From positions 3,286,001 to 3,350,000 of the forward strand of contig NZ_LT629799.1 in NCBI RefSeq assembly GCF_900105785.1: a DNA stretch of 64,000 nt. The letters are read 5' to 3'. Under the pieces are notes generated by a model, which worked only from the letters and a program-made list of their open reading frames with translations, was not told where the DNA came from and did no database searches. Position 1 is the first letter of the stretch. Each line of letters starts with the position of its first letter. Of the stretch, positions 37,438 through 46,297 are shown piece after piece. The stretch is from Microlunatus sagamiharensis (GTDB taxonomy: Bacteria > Actinomycetota > Actinomycetes > Propionibacteriales > Propionibacteriaceae). A program made the translations under genes and the position numbers.

Positions 37438-38463
37438 TCAGACCCAGCGCTTGAGCCGGAACACCACGAAGAGGGCGACGGCCGTCAGGACCATCAGCGC
37501 CAGGTAGACCCAGAAGCCAGCCCCCGTGCCGTTCAGCGGGACGAGCACGTTCATGCCGACGAAGCCGCTGATCAGGGTGGGCACGGCGATGATCGCCGCC
37601 CAGCCGGAGAGCTTCTTCATCGTCTCGTTGCCCTGCGCGTCGGAGAGCGAGAGGCTCGTCGAGACGACCGACTGCAGCGTCTCGCGCAGGCCGTCGACGG
37701 CGTTCGCGACCCGGGTGTGGTGCTCGTCGATCATGGCCCAGCGGCGCCGGGACTGCGACGCACCGGTGCCCTTCTTGCCGGCCGGCACCGGCGGGCTGGC
37801 CGTGACGTCGGTCAGCACCGTGCGCATCGGGTCGGTGACGCGGCGCAGCTGCGACAGCGCCGAGCGGAGGTGGAAGGCTCGCAGCTGGCCCGCCTTGGTC
37901 AGCGGCTCGAGCGCCGTCAGCTGCTCGCCGAGCGCGTCGGTGGCCTCCTCCAGCCAGGTCGCCACGTCGTCGTACGAGCGCACGACCGCGGCCATCAGCT
38001 CGCGCAGCGCGGCGTCGGTCCCGCCGGCCGTGAGGTTCTCGGCGTGGGCGGTGAACAGCTCGGCCGGCCTGAAGTCCGGCGTCGGGTCGACCAGGCAGAT
38101 CAGCAGCCGGTCGGTGGCGACGACGGCCAGCGGGTGCGAGCGCAGCTCGACGGCCTGCGGGTCGAGGGCCACGGTGTTGGTGGTGATGATCCGCGCCGAG
38201 CCGAGCTCCTCGAACTTGGCGCGGCCGTCGCGGGCCAGCAGGTCCTTCACGACCAGGGAGTCCAGGCCCATCGCCTCGGCGGCCCCGCGGAGCTCGCGCT
38301 CGGCGTACGGCTCGCTCTTGGGCAGCACCCACCACGCGAAGGCGTCGGAGTGCATCTCGAGGACGTCGCCGAGGTCCTCGCCCTGCAGGTCCTCCGCGAT
38401 CACGCCCCGCGGCGTCCACACCCGGGACAGCGGCGCTGGCCCCTGTCGGACGGCGATGGACAT
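37438..38463 (-). CDS. corA: CorA family magnesium/cobalt transport protein
   Basis: A 341-residue divalent-cation channel. The long N-terminal cytosolic domain is followed by the stalk helix (RRRWAMIDEHHTRVANAVDGLRETLQSVVSTSLSLSDAQGNETMKKLSGWAAI) and two C-terminal membrane helices. The pore signature is GMN in FVGMNVL; the usual MPEL-type loop is replaced by PLNGTGAGF. ATG 38463 is preferred over an upstream start at 38523, since TAGGCT is placed 7 bases before it. It takes the position held by mgtE in M. tuberculosis. Confidence 0.93.
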   Translation of the reverse strand: MSIAVRQGPAPLSRVWTPRGVIAEDLQGEDLGDVLEMHSDAFAWWVLPKSEPYAERELRGAAEAMGLDSLVVKDLLARDGRAKFEELGSARIITTNTVALDPQAVELRSHPLAVVATDRLLICLVDPTPDFRPAELFTAHAENLTAGGTDAALRELMAAVVRSYDDVATWLEEATDALGEQLTALEPLTKAGQLRAFHLRSALSQLRRVTDPMRTVLTDVTASPPVPAGKKGTGASQSRRRWAMIDEHHTRVANAVDGLRETLQSVVSTSLSLSDAQGNETMKKLSGWAAIIAVPTLISGFVGMNVLVPLNGTGAGFWVYLALMVLTAVALFVVFRLKRWV

Positions 38464-38470
38464 GGAACCC

Positions 38471-38476
38471 AGCCTA
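38471..38476 (-). promoter_or_regulatory. -10 box of a leaderless promoter for corA
   Basis: TAGGCT ends 7 bases before ATG 38463. Confidence 0.5.
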
Positions 38477-38555
38477 GAGACCGAGCCGCACGCGACCACC
38501 GAGGCGCTCCGCCCGAGGGGCACACGGCCGACGCGCCGCTGCCTGGACGACCGGA

Positions 38556-38605
38556 CGAGGACGCGGCGCCGGCCCGCGGCAGACGCCCGACCCGCCGCGT
38601 CCTCG
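38556..38605. terminator. inverted repeat downstream of fba
   Basis: A 13 bp perfect stem, CGAGGACGCGGCG with CGCCGCGTCCTCG, and a 24-base loop, 61 bp past the fba stop. It is the likely end of the fba transcript. Confidence 0.55.
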
Positions 38606-38665
38606 GGAGGGAGGAAGGCAGCGGGTCGGAGCGTCGGCCGCGTCCGAGCGGAGCGAGGACAGGAG

Positions 38666-39691
38666 CTACGCGCTGAGGGACGTGCCCTTGCTACGCAGGT
38701 GCTCGCAGGCCTCGACGATGCGCTTGGCCATGCCGGACTCGGCGGCCTTGCCCCAGGCGCGCGGGTCGTACGCCTTCTTGCTGCCGACCTCGCCGTCGAC
38801 CTTGAGGACGCCGTCGTAGTTGGTGAACATGTGGGCGGCGACCGGGCGGCTGAACGCGTACTGCGTGTCCGTGTCGATGTTCATCTTGATCACGCCGTAG
38901 TCGACCGCGGCCTGGATCTCCTCGAGCGTGGAGCCAGAGCCGCCGTGGAAGACGAGGTCGAAGGGGTCGGCCTTGCCGATCTTGTCGCCGACCTCCTTCT
39001 GGATGTCGCGCAGGACCTCGGGGCGCAGCTTGACCGCGCCGGGCTTGTAGACGCCGTGCACGTTGCCGAAGGTGAGGGCCGTCAGGTAGCGGCCCTTCTC
39101 GCCGGCGCCGAGGACCTCGACGGTGCGGAGGCCGTCGCCCGGGGTCGTGTAGAGCTTCTCGTTGATCTCGTGGCTGACGCCGTCCTCCTCGCCGCCGACG
39201 ACGCCCACCTCGATCTCGAGGATCACGTTGGCCGCGGCGCACTTGGCGAGCAGCTCCTCGGCGATGGAGAGGTTCTCCTCGAGCTCGACCGCGGAGCCGT
39301 CCCACATGTGCGACTGGAAGAGCGGCAGGCCGCCGTTCTTGACGCGCTCGGTGGAGATGTCGAGCAGCGGGCGGACGAAGGAGTCGAGGTTGTTCTTGGG
39401 GCAGTGGTCGGTGTGGAGCGCGACGGTGACCGGGTAGCCCTTGGCGACCTCGTGCGCGTACTCGGCGAGCGCGACCGAACCGGTGACCTTGTTCTTCACG
39501 GTCGGGCCGGACGCGTACTCCGCGCCGCCGGTGGAGATCTGGATGATGCCGTCGGAGCCGGCCTCGGTGAAGCCCTGCAGCGCGGCGTTCAGCGTCTGCG
39601 AGGAGCTGACGTTGATCGCGGGGTAGGCGAACTTGCCGGCCTTGGCCGCGTCCAGCATCTGCGCGTAGACCTCGGGAGTGGCGATGGGCAT
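38666..39691 (-). CDS. fba: class II fructose-bisphosphate aldolase
   Basis: A 341-residue zinc aldolase that interconverts fructose 1,6-bisphosphate with two triose phosphates. Zinc-site residues are in VALHTDHCPKN and FGNVHGVY; the FHGGSGS phosphate loop and the NIDTDTQYAF segment are typical of the FbaA type. ATG 39691 has AAAGGGG upstream. Position two genes from purA is conserved in actinobacteria. Confidence 0.97.
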   Translation of the reverse strand: MPIATPEVYAQMLDAAKAGKFAYPAINVSSSQTLNAALQGFTEAGSDGIIQISTGGAEYASGPTVKNKVTGSVALAEYAHEVAKGYPVTVALHTDHCPKNNLDSFVRPLLDISTERVKNGGLPLFQSHMWDGSAVELEENLSIAEELLAKCAAANVILEIEVGVVGGEEDGVSHEINEKLYTTPGDGLRTVEVLGAGEKGRYLTALTFGNVHGVYKPGAVKLRPEVLRDIQKEVGDKIGKADPFDLVFHGGSGSTLEEIQAAVDYGVIKMNIDTDTQYAFSRPVAAHMFTNYDGVLKVDGEVGSKKAYDPRAWGKAAESGMAKRIVEACEHLRSKGTSLSA

Positions 39692-39831
39692 GGGTGCCCC
39701 TTTCGTGTCGACGGGGTGGTGCTCCGGGCGGTGCCACCACGTCTCTCGGCGGCGGCGACCATCAGGTCCAGTCTCTCAGCCGCGCCGAGGTGCCGCCGAC
39801 AGGGCGTTCCCCCGCGGTCGTCGACGCGCGC

Positions 39832-40440
39832 TCAGTTGTCGAGGCGGCTGAGGTCGACGCCGCGTCGGCCGGCCGAGTACGCCCGGGCGGTGCCGTCGAG
39901 GGTCGCCGGCGCGACGACGACCTGGTCGAGCGGCACGAGCCCGGTCTGAGCGTCGGTCGTCCGCAGCCGAAGCCGGTCGGCGCGGCCGAGCCCGCCCGGG
40001 ACGACCTCGAGGGTCTCGACGTCCGGCCAGCGGGCGAAGGCCGTGCCGACGACGACGCCCGGCCGGCCCATCCGGACGGCGATCCCGTCGGGCGCGGTGC
40101 GCAGGTCCTTGCGAGCCCGCAGGAAGCCGACCAGCGCGACGGCCGTCCAGACGAGCGCGAGCGTGACGCCGACCGCCGGGAAGAACCAGTACGGACCGCC
40201 CTGGGTCGAGATCGTGTCCCACTGCCAGGCGTAGATCGCGGCCAGGACCACCAGGCTGATGCCGAGGCTGACCAGCCGCACCACCAGGCCGCGCCGCCGC
40301 CGGCGGACGGTCTCGGCCAGCGCGGTGGGGTCGTACGGGAGCACCAGCTCGGCGATCGGTCCCCAGGTGCCGGGTCCGGGCAGCACGTCGGTCGGGCTCA
40401 CGCCCTCCATGGTGCCCGACCGCGGTCGCGACGGGCTCAC
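39832..40440 (-). CDS. two-helix membrane protein, PH-like
   Basis: A 202-residue protein with two close membrane helices (about residues 55-75 and 86-106) and a C-terminal domain of roughly 85 residues (LRTAPDGIAVRMGRPGVVVGTAFARWPDVETLEVVPG...) that resembles bacterial PH-type membrane proteins. GTG 40440 overlaps the GntR stop by 4 bp; ATG 40410 and GTG 40401 are alternatives. It is probably co-transcribed with the GntR gene. No function can be read. Confidence 0.75.
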   Translation of the reverse strand: MSPSRPRSGTMEGVSPTDVLPGPGTWGPIAELVLPYDPTALAETVRRRRRGLVVRLVSLGISLVVLAAIYAWQWDTISTQGGPYWFFPAVGVTLALVWTAVALVGFLRARKDLRTAPDGIAVRMGRPGVVVGTAFARWPDVETLEVVPGGLGRADRLRLRTTDAQTGLVPLDQVVVAPATLDGTARAYSAGRRGVDLSRLDN

Positions 40441-41201
40441 TCGCGTGCCCCGCGGGGGGTGATGGCCATGTGGATCCGGTAGCGGTCGGCGCGGTAGGCC
40501 GACGTCGCCAGCTCGACGACGCGGTCGCCGGCGTAGGTCACGCGCTCCTGCACGAGCAGCGGCGCGCGCTTGGCGATGCCCAGGACGCGGGCCTGGTGGG
40601 CGTCGGCCGCCTCGGCGCGCACGGTCTGCTCGCCGCTGGTGACCACGACCCCGTAGACGGAGGCGAAGACGTCGTAGAGCGAGCCGAGCTCGCGGTCGAG
40701 CAGACCGGGGAACAGCGCGGAGGGGTAGTTGCCGACCTCGTACGCCATCGGCGTCCCGTCGGCGGTCCGCAGCCGCTCGACCCGGACCACCGCGCGGCCG
40801 GGCCGGATGCGCAGGGCGTACGCGACCTCGTCGTCGGCGGCCTCCTCGCGGGCGGACAGGACCACCGTGGCCGGGATGAGGCCGCGGTCGCGCATCTCGC
40901 GGGAGAAGGAGGTGAGGTGCAGCCGGGAGTCGACCTGCGGGCCGGTCACGTACGTGCCCTTGCCGTGCACCCGCTCGAGGACGCCGCCCTCGACCAGGTC
41001 GGCGATGGCCTGCCGGACCGTCACGCGGCTGACCGCCAGGCGGGTGACCAGCGCCCGCTCCGAGGGGATCGCGTCACCGGGTGCGAGCTCGGTGTCGATG
41101 AGCTGCTCGAGGATGCCGCGGACCTGGGCCCGCTTCGTCGGGGCGACCGACGCCGGTCGGCCGAAGTCGACCAGCCCGACCGACCTGCGCTCCTGCGCCA
41201 C
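40437..41201 (-). CDS. GntR family regulator, HutC/DasR-like (UTRA effector domain)
   Basis: A 254-residue regulator. The winged helix (IPSERALVTRLAVSRVTVRQAIADLVEGGVLERVHGKGTYV) is followed by a UTRA ligand domain. A 16 bp palindrome, ACTGGTCCGGACCAGT, lies 37 bp upstream and closely matches the operator of the N-acetylglucosamine regulator DasR (ACTGGTCTAGACCACT-like). This suggests self-regulation and a DasR/NagR-like effector such as an amino-sugar phosphate; the effector is inferred. GTG 41201 has a strong GAGGAGGT ribosome site. Confidence 0.9.
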   Translation of the reverse strand: MAQERRSVGLVDFGRPASVAPTKRAQVRGILEQLIDTELAPGDAIPSERALVTRLAVSRVTVRQAIADLVEGGVLERVHGKGTYVTGPQVDSRLHLTSFSREMRDRGLIPATVVLSAREEAADDEVAYALRIRPGRAVVRVERLRTADGTPMAYEVGNYPSALFPGLLDRELGSLYDVFASVYGVVVTSGEQTVRAEAADAHQARVLGIAKRAPLLVQERVTYAGDRVVELATSAYRADRYRIHMAITPRGARE

Positions 41202-41237
41202 CGCGCGACCTCCTCGTCACAGCGCCCGGGCACCACA

Positions 41238-41264
41238 ACTGGTCCGGACCAGTACGGACCAGTA
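41238..41264. promoter_or_regulatory. DasR-like operator with tandem half-sites before the GntR gene
   Basis: Perfect palindrome ACTGGTCCGGACCAGT (41238-41253). Its right arm belongs to a 10-mer, CGGACCAGTA, repeated in tandem (41245-41254 and 41255-41264), giving an extra half-site. Confidence 0.7.
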
Positions 41265-41326
41265 TGCGTCCGCCCGGGGGTCGTCGCACAGGTTCTGCAC
41301 GGGTTCCGTCCGGCGCGGCCCGGCCT

Positions 41327-42031
41327 TCAGGAGCCCCAGCGCCGCGACCAGTGGTACATCGCGATCGCGGCCGCCGCGCCGGCGTTCAGCGAGCGGGTCG
41401 AGCCGTGCTGGGTGATGGCGACGAGCCGCTCGCAGGCCGCCACCATCTCCTCGGTCAGGCCGGGTCCCTCGGAGCCGAAGACCAGGCAGCAGGAGCGCGG
41501 CAGCTCGACCGGCTCCAGCGGGACGGCGCCCGGCAGGTTGTCGACCCCGACCAGGCTCACGCCCGCCGCCGTGGTCGCCGCGACGAGCGAGGCGACGTCA
41601 GCGTGGTGCTCGACGTGGAGGTAGCGGTCGGTGACCATCGCGCCGCGCCGGTTCCAACGCCGCCGGCCGACGATGTGCACGGCGCTGACGTTGAAGGCGT
41701 TGGCGGTGCGCACGATCGAGCCGATGTTGAAGTCGTGCTCCCAGTTCTGGATCGCCACGTGCAACGGCGCCCGGTGCTCGTCGAGGTCGGCGACGATCGC
41801 GTCGAGGCGCCAGTAGCGGTAGCGGTCCAGCACGTTGCGCCGGTCGCCCGTCGCGAGGAGCTCCGGGTCGAGGCGCGGGTCGTCCGGCCACGGTCCCGCG
41901 TACGGGCCCACGCCGGGGCCGACGGTCGGGTCGGCGGGAGGTTCAGCGGCGGCCCCGTCCCCCGCGTCCTTCCCCGGGCCGGACGGGTCGTCGTCGAGGG
42001 GTCCTCCTGAGCCTGTCGAGGGGCGCCGCAC
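41327..42031 (-). CDS. TrmH family RNA methyltransferase (SpoU)
   Basis: A 234-residue SAM-dependent ribose methyltransferase with the deep-knot fold. The three SpoU motifs are NWEHDFNIGSIVRTANAFNV, CCLVFGSEGPGL and QHGSTRSLNAGAAAAIAMYHW. The first 40 residues are Pro/Gly-rich, and GTG 42031 would place the first eight codons in a dispersed repeat, so the true start may lie further in (GTG at residue 37). The target RNA is unknown. The equivalent gene in M. tuberculosis (Rv0380c) lies in the same neighbourhood. Confidence 0.92.
   Translation of the reverse strand: MRRPSTGSGGPLDDDPSGPGKDAGDGAAAEPPADPTVGPGVGPYAGPWPDDPRLDPELLATGDRRNVLDRYRYWRLDAIVADLDEHRAPLHVAIQNWEHDFNIGSIVRTANAFNVSAVHIVGRRRWNRRGAMVTDRYLHVEHHADVASLVAATTAAGVSLVGVDNLPGAVPLEPVELPRSCCLVFGSEGPGLTEEMVAACERLVAITQHGSTRSLNAGAAAAIAMYHWSRRWGS
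42006..42024. repeat. dispersed REP-like element, copy 2 (start of trmH-like gene)
   Basis: CCTGAGCCTGTCGAGGGGC, one base off the core. Confidence 0.65.
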
Positions 42032-42043
42032 AGCCAGCGACGG

Positions 42044-42049
42044 TAGCGT
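42044..42049 (+). promoter_or_regulatory. -10 box of a leaderless promoter for the DedA gene
   Basis: TAGCGT ends 8 bases before GTG 42058. Confidence 0.45.
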
Positions 42050-42057
42050 CTCCTCGC

Positions 42058-42768
42058 GTGAGTGCCGACCTGTTGCCGGGCCTGATGCCCCTGCTGCTCC
42101 CGTCCTGGATGGACCCCGAGCAGCTCGTGCGGGCCTTCGGGCCGTACGCGCTCTGGGGCGTCGCCTTCGTGATCTTCGCCGAGTGCGGCCTGTTCGCGAT
42201 CCTGCCCGGCGACTCGCTGCTCTTCACCGTCGGCATCTTCACCGCGACCGGCGTGGTCGACCACAGCATGGTCTTCGTCTGCGCCGTGCTCACGTTCGCG
42301 GCCGTGCTCGGCAACGTCACCGGCTACTGGCTCGGACGGCTGATCGGCCCGCCGCTGTTCAAGCCGCGCAGCGGTCTGGTCGGCCGGATCCTGAATCCCA
42401 AGTACGTCGTGCGGACCCACGCCTTCTTCGACCGCTACGGCTCCCGCGCGCTGGTCCTGGCGCGGTTCGTCCCGATCGTGCGGACCTTCGTGACCCTGGT
42501 CGCCGGCGTGAGCCGCATGGACTTCCGCAAGTTCATCGGCTACACCGCGATCGGCGGCGTCCTGTGGGCCTGCGGCGTGACGATCCTGGGCTACTTCCTC
42601 GGTAACGTCAGCGTGATCAAGAACAACATCGACGCGGTGCTCGTGCTGATCGTGCTCGTGTCAGTGATCCCGATGGGGATCGAGTACCTCCTGCACCGCC
42701 GCCGCATCAACCGCGGCGTCGAGGAGGTCGTCGCCCCGGGTCCGGCGAGCCAGCAGCCGGTCGACTGA
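42058..42768 (+). CDS. DedA family membrane protein
   Basis: A 236-residue inner membrane protein of the DedA/VTT family, proposed to move lipids across the membrane. It has the acidic E in VIFAECGLFAILPGDSLLF, the FFDRYGSRALVLARFVPIVRTFVTLVAGVSRM motif near the middle and about five membrane segments. It is divergent from the methyltransferase gene by 26 bp. M. tuberculosis also keeps a DedA gene (Rv0364) next to fba. Confidence 0.93.
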   Translation: MSADLLPGLMPLLLPSWMDPEQLVRAFGPYALWGVAFVIFAECGLFAILPGDSLLFTVGIFTATGVVDHSMVFVCAVLTFAAVLGNVTGYWLGRLIGPPLFKPRSGLVGRILNPKYVVRTHAFFDRYGSRALVLARFVPIVRTFVTLVAGVSRMDFRKFIGYTAIGGVLWACGVTILGYFLGNVSVIKNNIDAVLVLIVLVSVIPMGIEYLLHRRRINRGVEEVVAPGPASQQPVD

Positions 42769-42784
42769 CGGCTCCCGTGGCGTC

Positions 42785-42810
42785 GGTCCACCACGTCGAG
42801 GTGGTGGACC
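42785..42810. terminator. hairpin after the DedA gene
   Basis: A perfect 10 bp stem, GGTCCACCAC with GTGGTGGACC, six-base loop, 17 bp past the stop. Confidence 0.65.
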
Positions 42811-42813
42811 GGA

Positions 42814-42845
42814 CCGTGACCGAGGCGGATCTGCCGCGGTCACGG
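42814..42845. terminator. second hairpin between convergent DedA and aldo/keto reductase genes
   Basis: A 9 bp stem, CCGTGACCG with CGGTCACGG, 14-base loop. It probably serves the reductase gene from the other side. Confidence 0.5.
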
Positions 42846-42891
42846 CCGGTCACCTGAGGTCGCGACGGACGCGATCGCGGGGTTCGCAGTC

Positions 42892-43854
42892 TCAGCCGGT
42901 GATGCGGACGAGCTCGCCGAGGTCGGCCGCGCTCGGCTGCCAGGCCCCCGCCGCCACGTTGCCGCGCACCTGCTCGACCGAGGTCGCCCCGGCGATCACC
43001 GAACCCACCGTCGGCATCGCGGCGAGCCCGCCGATGGCGACCTGGAGCATGGTCAGGCCGCGCTCCTCGGCGAACGAGCCGAGCGCCTCGATGGTGTCGA
43101 AGTCGGCGTTCGCCAGCTGGTCCTGACCCGCCAGCCGGCTGCCCTCGGGCGCGTCGGCGCCGCGCTTGTACTTGCCGGTCAGCAGCCCCGAGGCCAGCGG
43201 GAAGTACGGCAGCAGCCCCTTGCCCGTGTGCTCCAGCGCCGGGACCAGCTCGTCCTCGATGCCGCGCGACAGCCACGAGTACTCCGACTGGTCGGAGACG
43301 AAGGGCTCCAGGCCGCCCGTCCGCGCGGTCCAGTCGGCGTCGAGGACCTGCCAGCCGGCGAAGTTCGAGGAGCCGAGGTAGCGGACCTTGCCCTCGTGGA
43401 CGAGGTCGGTCAGCACCTCGAGGGTCTCCTCGATCGGCGTGCTCGGGTCGGGCCGGTGCATCTGGTAGAGGTCGATCCAGTCGGTCTGCAGCCGGCGGAG
43501 GCTGGACTCGACGGCGAGGCGGACGTAGCGGCGCGAACCGCGCACGCCCCAGTCGGGCCCGTTGGTGCCCTGCATGTCCATGCCGAACTTGGTCGCGAGG
43601 ACGACCTGGTCGCGCTTGCCCTTCAGGGCCTCGCCGAGCAGCGTCTCCGAGCGGCCCGGGCCGCCCGACCCGCCGTAGATGTCGGCGGTGTCGAAGAGGG
43701 TGATGCCGGCGTCGATCGCCGCGTCGACGACGGTGGGGACGTCGGAGTCGGCCATGCGGCCGCCGAAGTTGTTGCACCCGATGCCCACCGTCGAGACGGT
43801 GAGGCCCGAGGCCCCGAGCTGTCGGTAGGTCATGTCCTGCTGGTTGTCGGTCAC
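42892..43854 (-). CDS. aldo/keto reductase
   Basis: A 320-residue NADPH-dependent oxidoreductase of the AKR superfamily (YhdN/potassium-channel-beta-like branch). The tetrad is visible: Asp and Tyr in LFDTADIYGGSG, Lys in VLATKFG, His in IDLYQMHRPD. The cofactor end SVIAGATSVEQVRGN is typical. The physiological carbonyl substrate is unknown. GTG 43854 has TAGCGT 6 bases upstream. Confidence 0.93.
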   Translation of the reverse strand: MTDNQQDMTYRQLGASGLTVSTVGIGCNNFGGRMADSDVPTVVDAAIDAGITLFDTADIYGGSGGPGRSETLLGEALKGKRDQVVLATKFGMDMQGTNGPDWGVRGSRRYVRLAVESSLRRLQTDWIDLYQMHRPDPSTPIEETLEVLTDLVHEGKVRYLGSSNFAGWQVLDADWTARTGGLEPFVSDQSEYSWLSRGIEDELVPALEHTGKGLLPYFPLASGLLTGKYKRGADAPEGSRLAGQDQLANADFDTIEALGSFAEERGLTMLQVAIGGLAAMPTVGSVIAGATSVEQVRGNVAAGAWQPSAADLGELVRITG

Positions 43855-43860
43855 GAAGCG

Positions 43861-43866
43861 ACGCTA
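43861..43866 (-). promoter_or_regulatory. -10 box of a leaderless promoter for the aldo/keto reductase
   Basis: TAGCGT ends 6 bases before GTG 43854. Confidence 0.5.
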
Positions 43867-43951
43867 TGCGCACCCCTGAACCCGGCCGCTCGCCGGGTGC
43901 GCAGGGGTGCGCACCCGGCGGCTCGTGGGGCGGAGCCCAGCCGTCCGGTCC

Positions 43952-45205
43952 TCAGGCCGCGTCGTGCAGCGGCACGCCGTCCAGCGTGGCCTCACCGGGC
44001 TCGACGTCGACGTCGAGAGCGACCTTGAGGCCCTGAGTCGGCATCACGGTGGCGGCCGGTGCGCCCGCGGTCTCCTCGCTGACGGCCGGGAAGCCGATGG
44101 ACTCCTGGTCGGCCCGGAAGTTGCGCAGCCACCAGCCCCAGTCCTCGGGAACGAGGCCGAAGGGGTTGTCGTAGCCGAGCTCGCGCGCGGCCCAGACGGG
44201 CCAGTGCGGGTTGGACAGGGCCGGTCGGCCCAGCAGCACGAGGTCGATCAGCCCATCCTTGATCGCCGCGTCCGCGTTCTGCGGCTTGCCGAGGTTCCAG
44301 CTCGCGGCGACCGGGATGTCGACCTCGGTCCGGACCCGGTTGGCCCGCTGCACGAAGGCCGACGGGGTGTTGAAGATGTTCTCGCGCATGTCGTCGGTGT
44401 TGCCGCCGACGGACAGGTCGGCCAGGTCGAGCCCGTGCTCCTTCATCCACCCGATCGCCACGACCGAGTCGTCGAACTGCGTGCCGTCGGGGTTCAGGTC
44501 GTCCGAACCCAGCCGCATCGTCAGCGGGACCCGCTCGGGGATCACCGCCCGGACGGCGTCGAGCGCCTCCAGGTGGAAGCGCGTCCGGTTCTCCAACGAG
44601 CCGCCGTAGGCGTCCGTGCGGTGGTTCGCGATCGGGGAGAAGAACGACGCCCCGAGGTAGCCGTGCGCGTAGTGCATCTCGATCCACTCGAAGCCGACCT
44701 CGACCGCCCACCGCGCCGACCGGGCGTACTCCTCGTAGAGGCCGTGGATCTCCGCCACCGTCAGCTCCTCCGGGGCGTGGGCGAAGTCGCCGCCGTACGC
44801 GATCGCCGACGGCGCCTTGGTCTGCCAGCCCTTGGGGTGGTCCGGCGGCAGCATGTGGCCGCCCTCCCACGGGGTCACCAGGCTCCCCTTGCGGCCGGTG
44901 TGGCCGAGCTGGATCGCGGGCACGCCGCCCATCGAGGTGATGATCCGGCAGACGCGCTCGAGGCCCTCGAGCTGCGACTCGTCGTAGATGCCGGCGCAGC
45001 TGACGGTGGTGCGGCCGTCGGGCGTGATGGCGATCTGCTCGGGGAAGACCAGGCCGAAGCCTCCCGCCGCACGAGCGCCGAGGTAGGACACGTGGTAGTC
45101 GTCCATGCGCCCCTCGACGGAGCGGTACATCGTCATCGGCGACATGCCGATGCGGTTGCGCAGCGTGACGCCCTTGATCGTCAGGGGCGAGAACAGGTGC
45201 GGCAT
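43952..45205 (-). CDS. NADH:flavin oxidoreductase, Old Yellow Enzyme family
   Basis: A 417-residue FMN enzyme. The TIM barrel begins at LFSPLTIKGVTLRNRIGMSPMTMY. The substrate-binding pair lies in QLGHTGRKG, the signature is MHYAHGYLGASFFSPIANHRTDAYGGSLENRTRF, and the phosphate site is near VLLGRPALSNPHW. Typical substrates are activated alkenes; the native one is unknown. The last 70 residues extend past the barrel and are less conserved. ATG 45205 has GGAGGT upstream. An earlier ATG in the same frame lacks such a site. Confidence 0.92.
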   Translation of the reverse strand: MPHLFSPLTIKGVTLRNRIGMSPMTMYRSVEGRMDDYHVSYLGARAAGGFGLVFPEQIAITPDGRTTVSCAGIYDESQLEGLERVCRIITSMGGVPAIQLGHTGRKGSLVTPWEGGHMLPPDHPKGWQTKAPSAIAYGGDFAHAPEELTVAEIHGLYEEYARSARWAVEVGFEWIEMHYAHGYLGASFFSPIANHRTDAYGGSLENRTRFHLEALDAVRAVIPERVPLTMRLGSDDLNPDGTQFDDSVVAIGWMKEHGLDLADLSVGGNTDDMRENIFNTPSAFVQRANRVRTEVDIPVAASWNLGKPQNADAAIKDGLIDLVLLGRPALSNPHWPVWAARELGYDNPFGLVPEDWGWWLRNFRADQESIGFPAVSEETAGAPAATVMPTQGLKVALDVDVEPGEATLDGVPLHDAA

Positions 45206-45358
45206 CGCGGACCTCCGAGGTCGTGCTCCACCAGTGTCGGGAGCGCCTAGGAGCACCCCATCAACGGTCGTGCACGACCGGGTGTCCGCGGGGTCAAGCC
45301 TCGGTAACGGATCGCTCACACCGCCCGGGGCGGTGTGAGAGCAACGACCCCCGCAGGC

Positions 45359-46234
45359 TCAGCGGGTCTGCGGCGGCTGGTAGCCGCCCTGGCCCTGCTG
45401 GTCCTGCCGAGGCGGGGGCGCGTACTGGCTCGGCGGCTGGTGGCCCGGCTGACCCTCCTGCGCCGGCGGGGCGTACGAGGGTGGCGTGTAGCCCGACGAG
45501 GACTGCGGGTCGGGCAGCTGGTCGTCCTGGCGCTGCTGCGGGGGCAGCGCCGGCTGGCCCTGCCGGCCCGGGTCGACCTGGCCCTGCGCCGGCGGCTGCT
45601 GGAACGACCCGGGCTGGTCGCCGCGGTAGGCGATCTCGCCGAAGCTGATGCTCGGGGCCTGGCGCACGGCCGGGTCGTTGACCTCGAAGTACGTGGCCTT
45701 CTCGAAGTGCGCGAGGCCCGCGATGATGTTGCTCGGCACCGACTCGACGCGGGTGTTGTACGCCGCGACGTTGGCGTTGTAGTAGCGCCGGCCGTTCGCG
45801 ATCCGGTCCTCGGTCTCGGTCAGCTGGCGCTGCAGCTCGAGGAAGTTCTGGTTGCTCTTGAGGTCGGGGTAGGCCTCGACGCTGACGATGAGGTTGCGCA
45901 CGGCGCCCGACAGCTGCTCCTCGACCTGGGAGCGCTGCGGGCTCGGCAGGCCGCTCGGGCTCGACTGCGAGTCCGACTGCGCGATCGAGGCCGCCTGGTT
46001 GCGGAGCCGGGTCACGTCCTCGAGCGTGTTGCGCTCGTGGGCCGCGTACGCCCGGACGGTCTCGACGAGGTTCGGCAGCAGCTCGTAGCGCCGGTTCAGC
46101 TCGACGTCGACCTGGCGCCAGGACTCCTGGATCGTGTTGCGGCCCTTGACGAAGCCGTTGTACATCGAGAAGCCCACGAGGGCGAGGATCACGACGAGGA
46201 CGAGCAGGATGATCACGACGATGATCGCGGACAC
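45359..46234 (-). CDS. LemA family protein with long Pro/Gln-rich tail
   Basis: A 291-residue protein. One N-terminal membrane helix (IIVVIILLVLVVILALVGFSMY) is followed by the LemA helical core (NTIQESWRQVDVELNRRYELLPNLVETVRAYAAHE ... IANGRRYYNANVAAYNTRV), which ends near residue 190. The remaining 100 residues are Pro, Gln and Gly with PPSYAPP- and SQYAPP-like repeats and should be disordered. GTG 46234 has a GGAGG site. Function of LemA proteins is not established. Confidence 0.9.
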   Translation of the reverse strand: MSAIIVVIILLVLVVILALVGFSMYNGFVKGRNTIQESWRQVDVELNRRYELLPNLVETVRAYAAHERNTLEDVTRLRNQAASIAQSDSQSSPSGLPSPQRSQVEEQLSGAVRNLIVSVEAYPDLKSNQNFLELQRQLTETEDRIANGRRYYNANVAAYNTRVESVPSNIIAGLAHFEKATYFEVNDPAVRQAPSISFGEIAYRGDQPGSFQQPPAQGQVDPGRQGQPALPPQQRQDDQLPDPQSSSGYTPPSYAPPAQEGQPGHQPPSQYAPPPRQDQQGQGGYQPPQTR

Positions 46235-46297
46235 GGTGCCTCCGTCAGGGTTCGGTCGGGTCAGGCTAGCGGGCCGGGGGGCCGGCAGGACCCGGGC

